From: an uncultured Muribaculaceae bacterium
GTDB taxonomy: Bacteria > Bacteroidota > Bacteroidia > Bacteroidales > Muribaculaceae
Reading direction: 5' to 3'
NCBI GenBank assembly: GCA_910578395.1
Contig: CAJTPZ010000012.1
Location: 1 to 52,502, forward strand
DNA length: 52,502 nt
The notes beneath the pieces were generated by a model, which was not told the DNA's origin, ran no database searches, and saw only the letters and a list, made by a program, of their open reading frames with translations. Shown here piece by piece: positions 24,282-31,978 of the stretch. The first letter of the stretch is position 1. Every line of letters begins with the position of its first letter. The translations under genes were made by a program, and so were the position numbers.

Positions 24282-24821
24282 ATGGAACAAAATGAAGGGT
24301 TTATGTGGTATGTTATGCGTGACCTTAAGCGTCCTAACGCTAAGGTGAAAGCCTATCAACATCTTGAAGAATCAGGCTTTGAGGTGTTTACTCCGCTTCA
24401 TTGGGTTGTGGTAGTCGCAGGAGGGAAAAAAATGCGGCGACAGGTACCTGTGATAAGCGATATGTTGTTTGTGCGTTCATCACGGGAGATTCTTGATAAA
24501 GTGGTCGCTTTGACCGATACGCTTCAATATCGATTCGAAAAAGGGAAGCAGGCAACACCGATCACAGTGCGGGACTCTGAGATGACAGCTTTTGTGAGAG
24601 CTTGCGGATCAACACCAGAGGTAAAATATTATTTGCCGGAAGAAATAACACCCAGTATGATCGGTAATCCTATCCGTATTATCGGCGGGACACTTGACGG
24701 TCTTGAAGGTACGTTGCTCTCGACTCGTGGATCCCGTAAAAAACGGCTGCTTGTTCAGCTTCCAGGCTTGTTGGCGGCAGCTATTGAAGTAACCCCTGCC
24801 TACATTCATCCGATAGATTAG
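24282..24821 (+). CDS. UpxY-family transcription antiterminator (NusG-like)
   Basis: The 179-residue protein has an N-terminal NusG-type domain (MWYVMRDLKRPNAKVKAYQ; VISDMLFVRSS) and a C-terminal KOW-like segment (NPIRIIGGTLDGLEGTLLS). UpxY proteins prevent early termination in the leader of their own capsule operon, and this one is the first gene of the locus, as expected. The ATG at 24282 is chosen over an upstream GTG at 24246; a later ATG at 24303 is also possible. No adjacent UpxZ, the usual second gene that inhibits other capsule loci, is present. Confidence 0.88.
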   Translation: MEQNEGFMWYVMRDLKRPNAKVKAYQHLEESGFEVFTPLHWVVVVAGGKKMRRQVPVISDMLFVRSSREILDKVVALTDTLQYRFEKGKQATPITVRDSEMTAFVRACGSTPEVKYYLPEEITPSMIGNPIRIIGGTLDGLEGTLLSTRGSRKKRLLVQLPGLLAAAIEVTPAYIHPID

Positions 24822-24884
24822 ATCCTGTTCTTTATCAATATATACAGGGCCGATTTGTGGATAGTAGAATTATAAAAAGTAACT

Positions 24885-25982
24885 ATGTATTTCGTTAATA
24901 AAACTATAGAAAAGCTCTATCGGATTTTTGATCAGAATGAGCGAAAGGGATATCTTAGATTGGATTTAAATGAGAATCCTGGTGGGCTTCCTCAGTCTCT
25001 GATTGATAAAGTGCTGTCGGGTATTGATCCGGAATTTGTGTCTCAATATCCGGAAACGCTTGAATTTACAGAGCACTTGGCTGATTTTTTGCATACAGAT
25101 ATTGAACATATTTGTCTTGTGAATGGATCGGCGGAAGGTATACGTTATATTATTCAGGCTTTTACGGAAATAAAGGGCCGTATTGTGGGGGTTGTTCCAT
25201 CATATTTTATGTTCCAAATCTATTCAGAAATGTATGATCGGACTTTTGTAAAGGTTCCATACGAGAATGATTTGACAATGAATATAGATAATATATTAAA
25301 GGAACTTACACCTGAGACACAGCTTCTGATCCTTCTGAATCCTAATAACCCTATGGGGAATTGCTATACGGAAGATGAATTCAAGGCAATTTTACATAAG
25401 GCGGAAGAGAATGAGATTACAGTTTTGATTGATGAAGCATATCACTATTTTTATCCTCAGACTTTTATAGATTATGCGATTAATCGTGAACATATTTTTG
25501 TGACACGTACATTTTCCAAACTTTTTTCGATGGCCGGATGTCGATTGGGATATGTTGTCGGATGGCCGGATGGAATAAAAATGATTCAAAAGCTTTGTAC
25601 ACCACATAATACGAATGCTTTTGCAATGAGGTTTGCCGATGCAATGATATCAGAACCAGGATATATTCAGGATCTGATAAATAAGTTTAATGAAGGACGG
25701 GAATATTTATTGACTCAACTTGACAATATGGGATATAAACATAAAGGCGAGGCGGGCAATTTTATTTTTATAAAACCAAAAACTGATGCAGAGACTATAG
25801 TAAAGCGAATGAAAACTGATAAGAAAATTTTGATTAAGTCTTATCCAAATGTCGGTGAATTCGGTACGTGTCTTAGAGTCTCTATAGGCGAGAGAAAGTA
25901 TATGGAGATGTTTTTTAATGCATTGGTTGAAATTGATAAAATTCGAAATGGAAAAGAAAAGGATAGGAATAATGAGTTGTAA
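24885..25982 (+). CDS. HisC-like pyridoxal-phosphate aminotransferase
   Basis: The 365-residue fold-type I enzyme resembles histidinol-phosphate aminotransferase: LDLNENPGGLP at the start, NPNNPMGNCYTEDE, LIDEAYHYF with the cofactor aspartate, and the lysine in RTFSKLFSMAGCRLGY (about residue 210) that binds the cofactor. In capsule loci HisC-like enzymes make sugar or polyol modifications; in Campylobacter jejuni, relatives produce serinol phosphate or ethanolamine phosphate, later activated with CTP. With a cytidylyltransferase four genes on, a similar role is possible, but the substrate is not shown. A housekeeping histidine role is less likely in this setting. Confidence 0.8.
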   Translation: MYFVNKTIEKLYRIFDQNERKGYLRLDLNENPGGLPQSLIDKVLSGIDPEFVSQYPETLEFTEHLADFLHTDIEHICLVNGSAEGIRYIIQAFTEIKGRIVGVVPSYFMFQIYSEMYDRTFVKVPYENDLTMNIDNILKELTPETQLLILLNPNNPMGNCYTEDEFKAILHKAEENEITVLIDEAYHYFYPQTFIDYAINREHIFVTRTFSKLFSMAGCRLGYVVGWPDGIKMIQKLCTPHNTNAFAMRFADAMISEPGYIQDLINKFNEGREYLLTQLDNMGYKHKGEAGNFIFIKPKTDAETIVKRMKTDKKILIKSYPNVGEFGTCLRVSIGERKYMEMFFNALVEIDKIRNGKEKDRNNEL

Positions 25983-27075
25983 TATTTATTGCAACTTTAC
26001 CAATTACGGTTCGGCATTGCAGACATACGCGATGCAGAAAGTAATTAATAATATGGATAATAATGCTTATGAGGCAGTTGTGATGGATTACTGCCCCAAA
26101 ACGATGCTGGATAAAGATATACTGAATCCATTTAAGCATATGTGGGATAAAGATCCGGTTGCCAGGAAAATGTGTGAACTTACACTTCCCGCAATACGGA
26201 TTAATAATGATAAGTTTAATAGGTTTTATAGTGACCGGTTTAATCTATCATCGCAGAAGTATACTTCAAAGAATTTCCAGGAGTGTGTTTCTAAGGAAAA
26301 ACTTGATGGCTTTGTAGTCGGAAGCGATACAGTATTCTGCTTGGAAGAGTTTGATCTGGATGACGGCTATTTTGCTAATTATCCGGAAATGAAAAATAAA
26401 ACAGTCTCATATGCGGCAAGCTTTGGGGATTCGCATTTTACAGATGAGAGTTTTGGCAGGTTGGATTCGCTGTTGGGCAATTTTAAAGCATTGGGCATAC
26501 GAGAAAATAATTTTATAGATTATGTAAAAAGCAAGGTTTCGGTGCCTGTCGAAAGAACCATAGATCCTACATTATTATTGGATGCCTCGGATTATAATGA
26601 AATAACTGCTACGCGTATTTATGCGGAACCGTATGTTCTTATGTATGCAAGAAGGTATAATAAATCGATGGAGGATTATACGAGAAAAATTGCGCAGCAG
26701 AACGGCTGGAAAATTGTTGAGATCAGTCTGAGAGCTACTAATGCGGAATTGGGACATGAAGTCAGATATGATGCAGGTGTAGAGGAGTTTTTGTCACTTG
26801 TGAAAAATGCGGAGATGCTTGTGACCAATTCTTTTCATGGAATGATATTTGCAGTCCAGTATTGTACTCCATTTGTAGCTTTTTCGAGAGATCAGTGCGA
26901 TAATAAGATTGAGGAGCTTTTGGATTTGTTTGGTATTGATGACCGACTGTTTATAACAGGGTCAGAGCCGGATCCTGCAGAAATTGATTTTGCCGGTGTG
27001 CATGATCGTATTATGAAAGCACGAACCAGAAGCCTTGACTTTTTTAAGAAAGAATTAGAAATCTGTTTTTCGTGA
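25948..27075 (+). CDS. polysaccharide pyruvyl transferase family protein (first copy)
   Basis: The 375-residue protein belongs to the CsaB-like pyruvyl transferase family, which adds ketal-linked pyruvate from phosphoenolpyruvate to sugars. Evidence is the N-terminal KRIGIMSCNIYCNFTNYGSALQTYA, the central VGSDTVF and TVSYAASFGDS segments, and the C-terminal VTNSFHGMIFAV with conserved histidine. The ATG at 25948 keeps the first beta-strand intact and overlaps the aminotransferase by 35 bases; ATG 25972 is an alternative. Its stop overlaps the start of the iron-sulfur partner by four bases (GTGA), so the pair is made together. Confidence 0.88.
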   Translation: MEKKRIGIMSCNIYCNFTNYGSALQTYAMQKVINNMDNNAYEAVVMDYCPKTMLDKDILNPFKHMWDKDPVARKMCELTLPAIRINNDKFNRFYSDRFNLSSQKYTSKNFQECVSKEKLDGFVVGSDTVFCLEEFDLDDGYFANYPEMKNKTVSYAASFGDSHFTDESFGRLDSLLGNFKALGIRENNFIDYVKSKVSVPVERTIDPTLLLDASDYNEITATRIYAEPYVLMYARRYNKSMEDYTRKIAQQNGWKIVEISLRATNAELGHEVRYDAGVEEFLSLVKNAEMLVTNSFHGMIFAVQYCTPFVAFSRDQCDNKIEELLDLFGIDDRLFITGSEPDPAEIDFAGVHDRIMKARTRSLDFFKKELEICFS

Positions 27076-28337
27076 GTATAGGATATTTAGTCACAGGTAA
27101 AAAAGACGAGTGTTATGGATGCGAGGCATGTGTTCAGGTTTGTGCTCATTCTGCATTACACTTGGTCGAGGATGAAGAGGGATTCAGATATCCATTGGTC
27201 AATAAAGACAAATGTGTGAACTGTGGCTTGTGCAACAAGGTGTGTCCGGTGGAGCATCCATTAGAAAAAGAGACGGATGAACAGATTGCTTTCGGAGGAT
27301 ATGCTAAAGATAGCCAGATAAGGGAAAACAGCACTTCAGGAGGAGCCTTTTCGGCAATAGTCGATAGATGGTGTAGTGGGGGGGGGGAGAATTACGCCGT
27401 ATTTGGAGCCTTGGCTGATGGGCTGGAAGTCAGGCATTCGTATGTTGTAGACAAATCATTGATATCGCCATTTCGGAAATCCAAATATAGCCAGAGTGAA
27501 ATCGGTGATGCGTTTAAAAAAGTACGTTGTTTCCTGAAAGAGGAATACTCGGTATTATTTTCCGGAACTCCGTGTCAGATAGGCGCGTTATTGAATTATC
27601 TGCGATTGTACAGAACTTCGACTGAAAAGTTGCTGACAGTTGAGGTTGTTTGCGAGGGAGTTCCTTCTCCATTGTATGTGCGCAAGCTAAATGAGTTTTT
27701 TTTGAGAAAATATAAAACACCGATTTCAACAATAGATTATCGCAATAAGGATAATATGCGTTGGGACTTCGAGGTAATGGAAGTGGGATTCAAAAGAGTA
27801 AAAACCGGGTTTTTTAATTCTTTTGGGTTATCCGGGTGTAAGGTTTCAAATAAGACTGACCGGTGGTTTAATCCGTTTTGGAGTATCTGGCTGCAACATC
27901 TTATGAGCCGTCCGTCATGTTATAAATGCGCGTATGCTACAAAATCACGGGTTGCAGATATAACATTGGGTGATCTATGGGGAGTGCACATTTACTGTCC
28001 GGAGTTATATGGTAACAATGGCGGGTCTTCAGTGGTGGTGGCCAATACCGTAAAGGGAAGAGAAGTGGTTGCAGGTATTCAGCAGTCAATGGTAGGGCAT
28101 GAACTTGATATGGATGATGTCGTGAGATTCCAGGGGCCTATGCGTCGTCCTGTTTCAGAAAATCCAAGGAGAGAGGAGTGCATGGCCGATCTTCAGAATC
28201 CGCTGAAAAAGTATGAGGAAATTAATTGCCGGTGGGCAAAAAGTCCGAGCCTAAAGTTATTGTTTAATAAATATATTTGGGGGAATCGGCAAAAGGTTGC
28301 ATTGTGGAACATAAAACAATCTTTTGGACGAAAGTGA
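27072..28337 (+). CDS. F420 hydrogenase/dehydrogenase beta-subunit-like iron-sulfur protein (first copy, phase-variable tract)
   Basis: The 421-residue protein has two 4Fe-4S motifs near its N-terminus (CYGCEACVQVC and CVNCGLCNKVCP, about residues 15-62), then the FrhB-like N- and C-terminal domains (STSGGAFSAI, FSGTPCQI, VCEGVPSP, ADITLGDLWG). Such proteins sit next to pyruvyl transferases in many capsule loci, but their reaction there is unknown; a redox step on a sugar is a guess. Residues 103-105 are glycines encoded by a run of ten G (27378-27387), in frame here. One G more would end the protein at about residue 115. It starts with GTG. Confidence 0.85.
   Translation: MSIGYLVTGKKDECYGCEACVQVCAHSALHLVEDEEGFRYPLVNKDKCVNCGLCNKVCPVEHPLEKETDEQIAFGGYAKDSQIRENSTSGGAFSAIVDRWCSGGGENYAVFGALADGLEVRHSYVVDKSLISPFRKSKYSQSEIGDAFKKVRCFLKEEYSVLFSGTPCQIGALLNYLRLYRTSTEKLLTVEVVCEGVPSPLYVRKLNEFFLRKYKTPISTIDYRNKDNMRWDFEVMEVGFKRVKTGFFNSFGLSGCKVSNKTDRWFNPFWSIWLQHLMSRPSCYKCAYATKSRVADITLGDLWGVHIYCPELYGNNGGSSVVVANTVKGREVVAGIQQSMVGHELDMDDVVRFQGPMRRPVSENPRREECMADLQNPLKKYEEINCRWAKSPSLKLLFNKYIWGNRQKVALWNIKQSFGRK
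27378..27387 (+). repeat. G10 homopolymer in first F420-beta-like gene (in frame)
   Basis: Ten consecutive G encode Gly103-Gly105 plus the first base of the next codon. Eleven G give a stop about ten codons on; nine G also lead to a stop within about 25 codons. The tract is of the length that undergoes slipped-strand mispairing in known contingency genes. Confidence 0.9.
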
Positions 28338-29620
28338 AAAAGGTTATTACATACGGGACATACGATCTGTTGCATTACGGTCATATAAAGCTTTTGGAGA
28401 GAGCAAAGGCTTTGGGTGATTATCTGGTAGTGGGAGTAACAAGTGATGATTTTGATCGTACTCGTGGCAAAATCAATGTAAAGGAGTCATTGATGGAGCG
28501 AGTCGAGGCTGTGAGAAAGACAGGCCTGGCTGATGAAATAATCGTAGAGGAGTATGAGGGGCAGAAAATAGACGATATAAAACGCCTGGGGATAGATATA
28601 TTTACAGTCGGATCAGATTGGGTTGGTAAATTTGACTACCTTAACGAATTCTGCAAGGTTGTATATCTTGATAGAACTGCCGGTGTTTCAAGTACTGAGA
28701 TAAGAACTCAGAATGGTATAGTCAGGATCGGAGTCATAGGCCGATCACATGTTGTTGCAAAATTTGAGACAGAAAGTTATTTTGTAAATGGCTTAAAATT
28801 TGTCGGACACATTGATGATGGCGAGTCATTGGAGAATGTAGATGCTGTTTATATCGTTTCGCATCCAACACGCCATTATGAAGATTGTTGTCGGGCATTG
28901 CAGGCCGGCAAGCATGTTTTGTGTGAGTCGCCGCTGGCACTTGACCCTGAAGAGGTCGCTGCTTTGTTCGCAATGGCGGATTCGTATGGATTAAAGCTTG
29001 TGGAAAGTATAAAAACGGCATATTCAACGGCATATTCAAGGTTGATTCTGTTGGCAAAAAGCGGTAGGATCGGTCAGGTTGTATCGGTGGATTCAACATG
29101 CACAAGTTTGAAAACGTTGAATTTTTCAGATACGAATGCGATATCATCAGAGTGGAACAGCATGACCTCATGGGCTCCTACAGCACTGCTTCCGGTTTTT
29201 GATATGTTTGGGGTCGAATATGATGATATTCAGGTTTTCAGCCGAATTGTGAATGATGAGCTAAATTTTGATGATTTTAGCAAGATTTCTTTACTGTATC
29301 CTGATGCGGTCGCTTCTTGTAAAGTGGGAAAGGGTGTGAAAAGTGAAGGTGAATTGATTATTTCAGGCACGAAGGGGTATATTTATGTGCCGGCTCCATG
29401 GTGGAAGACAGATTATTTTGAAATAAGATATGAAAATACTTCAGAAAACCGACGTTATTTCTTCCAGTTGGATGGAGAGGGTATCAGATATGAACTGGTA
29501 TCTTTTTTGCGCATAATAAACGGTATGGGCTTTAATCCTATATCAAGGTCATTTTCTATGGCCATCTCTAAGATACTGGGAGATTCAGAGCGAACACATA
29601 AGCTGAAAGTTGCACAATGA
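28334..29620 (+). CDS. TagD-like cytidylyltransferase fused to Gfo/Idh/MocA-type domain
   Basis: The 428-residue protein starts at GTG 28334, overlapping the previous stop (GTGA). Residues 1-126 are a full glycerol-3-phosphate cytidylyltransferase-type domain: TYGTYDLLHYGH with the HxGH motif at 14-17, and RTAGVSSTEIR at 114-124. Residues 129-428 resemble a Gfo/Idh/MocA oxidoreductase (VRIGVIG, HPTRHYEDCCRALQAGKHVLCE, SGRIGQVV). The dinucleotide-binding glycines are reduced to GVIGRS and the usual EKP motif is ESP (198-200), so the second domain may be a poor or altered oxidoreductase. It likely makes a CDP-activated polyol for the next gene product; the exact polyol is not shown. Confidence 0.87.
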   Translation: MKKVITYGTYDLLHYGHIKLLERAKALGDYLVVGVTSDDFDRTRGKINVKESLMERVEAVRKTGLADEIIVEEYEGQKIDDIKRLGIDIFTVGSDWVGKFDYLNEFCKVVYLDRTAGVSSTEIRTQNGIVRIGVIGRSHVVAKFETESYFVNGLKFVGHIDDGESLENVDAVYIVSHPTRHYEDCCRALQAGKHVLCESPLALDPEEVAALFAMADSYGLKLVESIKTAYSTAYSRLILLAKSGRIGQVVSVDSTCTSLKTLNFSDTNAISSEWNSMTSWAPTALLPVFDMFGVEYDDIQVFSRIVNDELNFDDFSKISLLYPDAVASCKVGKGVKSEGELIISGTKGYIYVPAPWWKTDYFEIRYENTSENRRYFFQLDGEGIRYELVSFLRIINGMGFNPISRSFSMAISKILGDSERTHKLKVAQ

Positions 29621-30909
29621 TTTTACGAAGGATTATAGGACGTGTATTGCCCCGCACGTTAAAGGACCGGCTTAAATATTTGAAAAAAAAGCTGGATCTT
29701 TCGAAATATAGGAAAAAGCAAAGAAGGATTGTTGAAGAAATTAGATTGAAGCATCATGTAAATGTAATGATAATAGCTTCATCTATGGGTATGTGGCGGT
29801 TTGATGAATTTTGTCGACAGGTCTTAAAAGACAGTTCTTTCTCATTACTTGTGGTCATTAAGCCTTTTTTGAGTTATATTGAAAGCGAACAGGAGAATGA
29901 AACAAAGCGCCTGACACATTATTTATCCGGATCAAATATTCCATTTGTGGTAGTTGATAACGGTGATAATGCGTTCAGGCTGATAAAGCAAAGATTTAAG
30001 CCGGATCTTATATTTTATCCACAGCCCTATGGTGGCGCTTATGGTGATGAAACGGACTGGAGTTCCAATATGGATTGCCTTTTGTGTTATTTGCCTTATA
30101 GTCTTCATCTGACGTCTTTAAATTGGTGTATAAACACAGATTATCATAATCTGGCGTGGCGTCAGTATCAGCCGTCGAAGTTGCATGCAGAAGAAAGTGC
30201 GAAGAAAACAGTATGTAAGGGTGATAATGTTGTTATTGCAGGAGAGCCGCGTCATGATGATTTTCAGACCCCGGCTGTCGGGGCTCCATGGAATAAATTG
30301 GATGATGGCCTGGTCCGGAAAAAATTGATATGGGCTCCTCATTTTCAGATTATGGGGGATCAGGTAATGAACCGTATGGATTTCTTGAGAATTTCGGGGC
30401 TGATGATTAAAATTGCAGAAATGTATAGCGATAGTCTTCAGATTGCGTTTAAGCCGCATCCGCGTCTGAAGACGTCTCTTTATCGTCATCAGGAATGGGG
30501 CAAGAAGAAAACCGATGAGTATTATGCCATGTGGGCTTCGATGAAAAACACTCAGCTTGAAGAAGGCGATTATGTGGATTTGTTCAAGACTTCTGATGCC
30601 CTGATTCACAATTGCGGATCATTTACAGGGGAATATCTTTATTTAAAGAAGCCGGTGGCATATGTGACCATGGATGTTGAGTCAATAAAGGCACCAATGC
30701 ATGAATTCGGGAAGAGGTGTGTTGACTCGCACTATATAGTATCAGATGATAAAGAGATCATTGCTTTTATAGAGGATGTCGTAATAGGAGGAAATGATAC
30801 TATGAGGGAATTCAGGCAGGGGATTTATGACATGCAGATGGTTCCTCCTAATAATAGTTCTGTAGCGGAAAATATTGTAAACGATATCCGAAAATCTCTT
30901 ATTGAATAG
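29617..30909 (+). CDS. CDP-glycerol glycerophosphotransferase-like (TagB/TagF family)
   Basis: The 430-residue protein has a basic N-terminus (about 1-45) suited to membrane contact, followed by a GT-B-type region with the TagF family marks IWAPHFQIMG (about residue 240), IAFKPHPRLK and the end motif TSDALIHNCGSFTGEYLYLKKPVAY. TagF enzymes transfer glycerol phosphate from CDP-glycerol. It overlaps the cytidylyltransferase fusion by four bases, which fits supply and use of one CDP-polyol. In a Gram-negative capsule this would place glycerol phosphate or a related group in, or as a branch on, the repeat unit. Confidence 0.8.
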   Translation: MILRRIIGRVLPRTLKDRLKYLKKKLDLSKYRKKQRRIVEEIRLKHHVNVMIIASSMGMWRFDEFCRQVLKDSSFSLLVVIKPFLSYIESEQENETKRLTHYLSGSNIPFVVVDNGDNAFRLIKQRFKPDLIFYPQPYGGAYGDETDWSSNMDCLLCYLPYSLHLTSLNWCINTDYHNLAWRQYQPSKLHAEESAKKTVCKGDNVVIAGEPRHDDFQTPAVGAPWNKLDDGLVRKKLIWAPHFQIMGDQVMNRMDFLRISGLMIKIAEMYSDSLQIAFKPHPRLKTSLYRHQEWGKKKTDEYYAMWASMKNTQLEEGDYVDLFKTSDALIHNCGSFTGEYLYLKKPVAYVTMDVESIKAPMHEFGKRCVDSHYIVSDDKEIIAFIEDVVIGGNDTMREFRQGIYDMQMVPPNNSSVAENIVNDIRKSLIE

Positions 30910-30912
30910 GTT

Positions 30913-31978
30913 ATGGATCTATTGGTTGTTGTTTTGGCAATTGTGTGTTTTTACGGTCTGAGGTTCTCTTGGGCCGGACATGCTGATTACATCGATAGGG
31001 GCCAGACTGACTCTATAAAGGGTATTTTTGCGATTATAATCTTATATTCGCACATGAGATGGGGCATAATACCCCCCCCCCTCAGGCTCTTATGATCGTC
31101 TATTCATTTTTATGCTTAATTTCCTCGGACAATTGATGGTGGTAATGTTTTTACTTTATTCCGGTTATGGAATCATGGAGTCCTTAAAAAGGAATAAAGA
31201 GAAGTATATAAAAACTTTTTTCACGCACAGGCTTGTCAAGGTCTGGCTTATGTTTGCTATTGCGGTTTCATTATTTTGCATTCTCAATTTTGTTCTTGAC
31301 AGATCATATCCGGTCAATAATTATATTCTTTGCTGGATTGGATGGGAAAGTGTCGGAAACAGCAACTGGTTTGTTTTCGATATTTTATTGTTATATGCAA
31401 TTACAAATTTGGTCCTGGTTTTTGCCGACAGGTGTGGTATAAACCTGAAGTGGGTGGCATTATCAATTTATTTGTTGACCTTTGTGATGCTTGTATTTCT
31501 TGTAAAGGCAGGTAAAGAAACACATTGGTACGATACAATATTGGCTTATCCGGCGGGCATGTTATATTCCCTTTATAAAAATCGAATAGAAGTATTGACC
31601 CGTGGATGGCGCTGGATGTTGTGCGCGCTTGTGACAGCGTTGGTTTTTGCCGGTTTTAAATATGGTCTTGTCAATCATTTTTTGTCTTTTTCCCCGCACC
31701 TCCAGCTGGTTGCCTTTGCTATGACATCTTCAGTTTTTGCTTTGTTGGTTGTGCTGCTTACTATGAAGATAAAAGTGGATAACAAGGTTTTAAGATGGCT
31801 GGGGATTAATGCTTTTTCAATTTATATATTGCAACGTCTTGCAATGATTGTCGGCACACATCTCGGGTTCAATCAGAAAGGACTTATATACGCCGCTTTT
31901 GTAATACCGGTTACATTGCTATTGGCATCGATATTTACAGCAGTCACAGGACGTATCAACAGAAAGCTTTTTGCATAA
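30913..31978 (+). pseudogene. acyltransferase-3 family membrane acyltransferase, frameshifted at a C10 tract (phase OFF)
   Basis: The frame from ATG 30913 gives MDLLVVVLAI, a first span and RGQTDSIKGIFAIIILYSHMRW (about 29-50, the conserved acyltransferase-3 start with its histidine), then reaches a run of ten C (31072-31081) and stops at 31093-31095. The rest (from about 31082 to 31978, nine or so further spans, including GWESVGNSNWFVFDIL and LRWLGINAFSIYILQ) continues in the next frame. With nine C, or twelve, the gene reads as one 354-residue protein of normal length. It would acylate (often O-acetylate) the polysaccharide at the inner membrane. No other damage is seen, which favours a reversible OFF state over decay; a sequence error is the other option. 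Confidence 0.85.
31072..31081 (+). repeat. C10 homopolymer in acyltransferase gene (out of frame)
   Basis: Ten C between ATAATA and TCAGG. Codons 54-56 are CCC in either state. Loss of one C joins the two reading frames without an intervening stop codon, which is direct evidence that the flanking frames belong to one gene. Confidence 0.9.
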
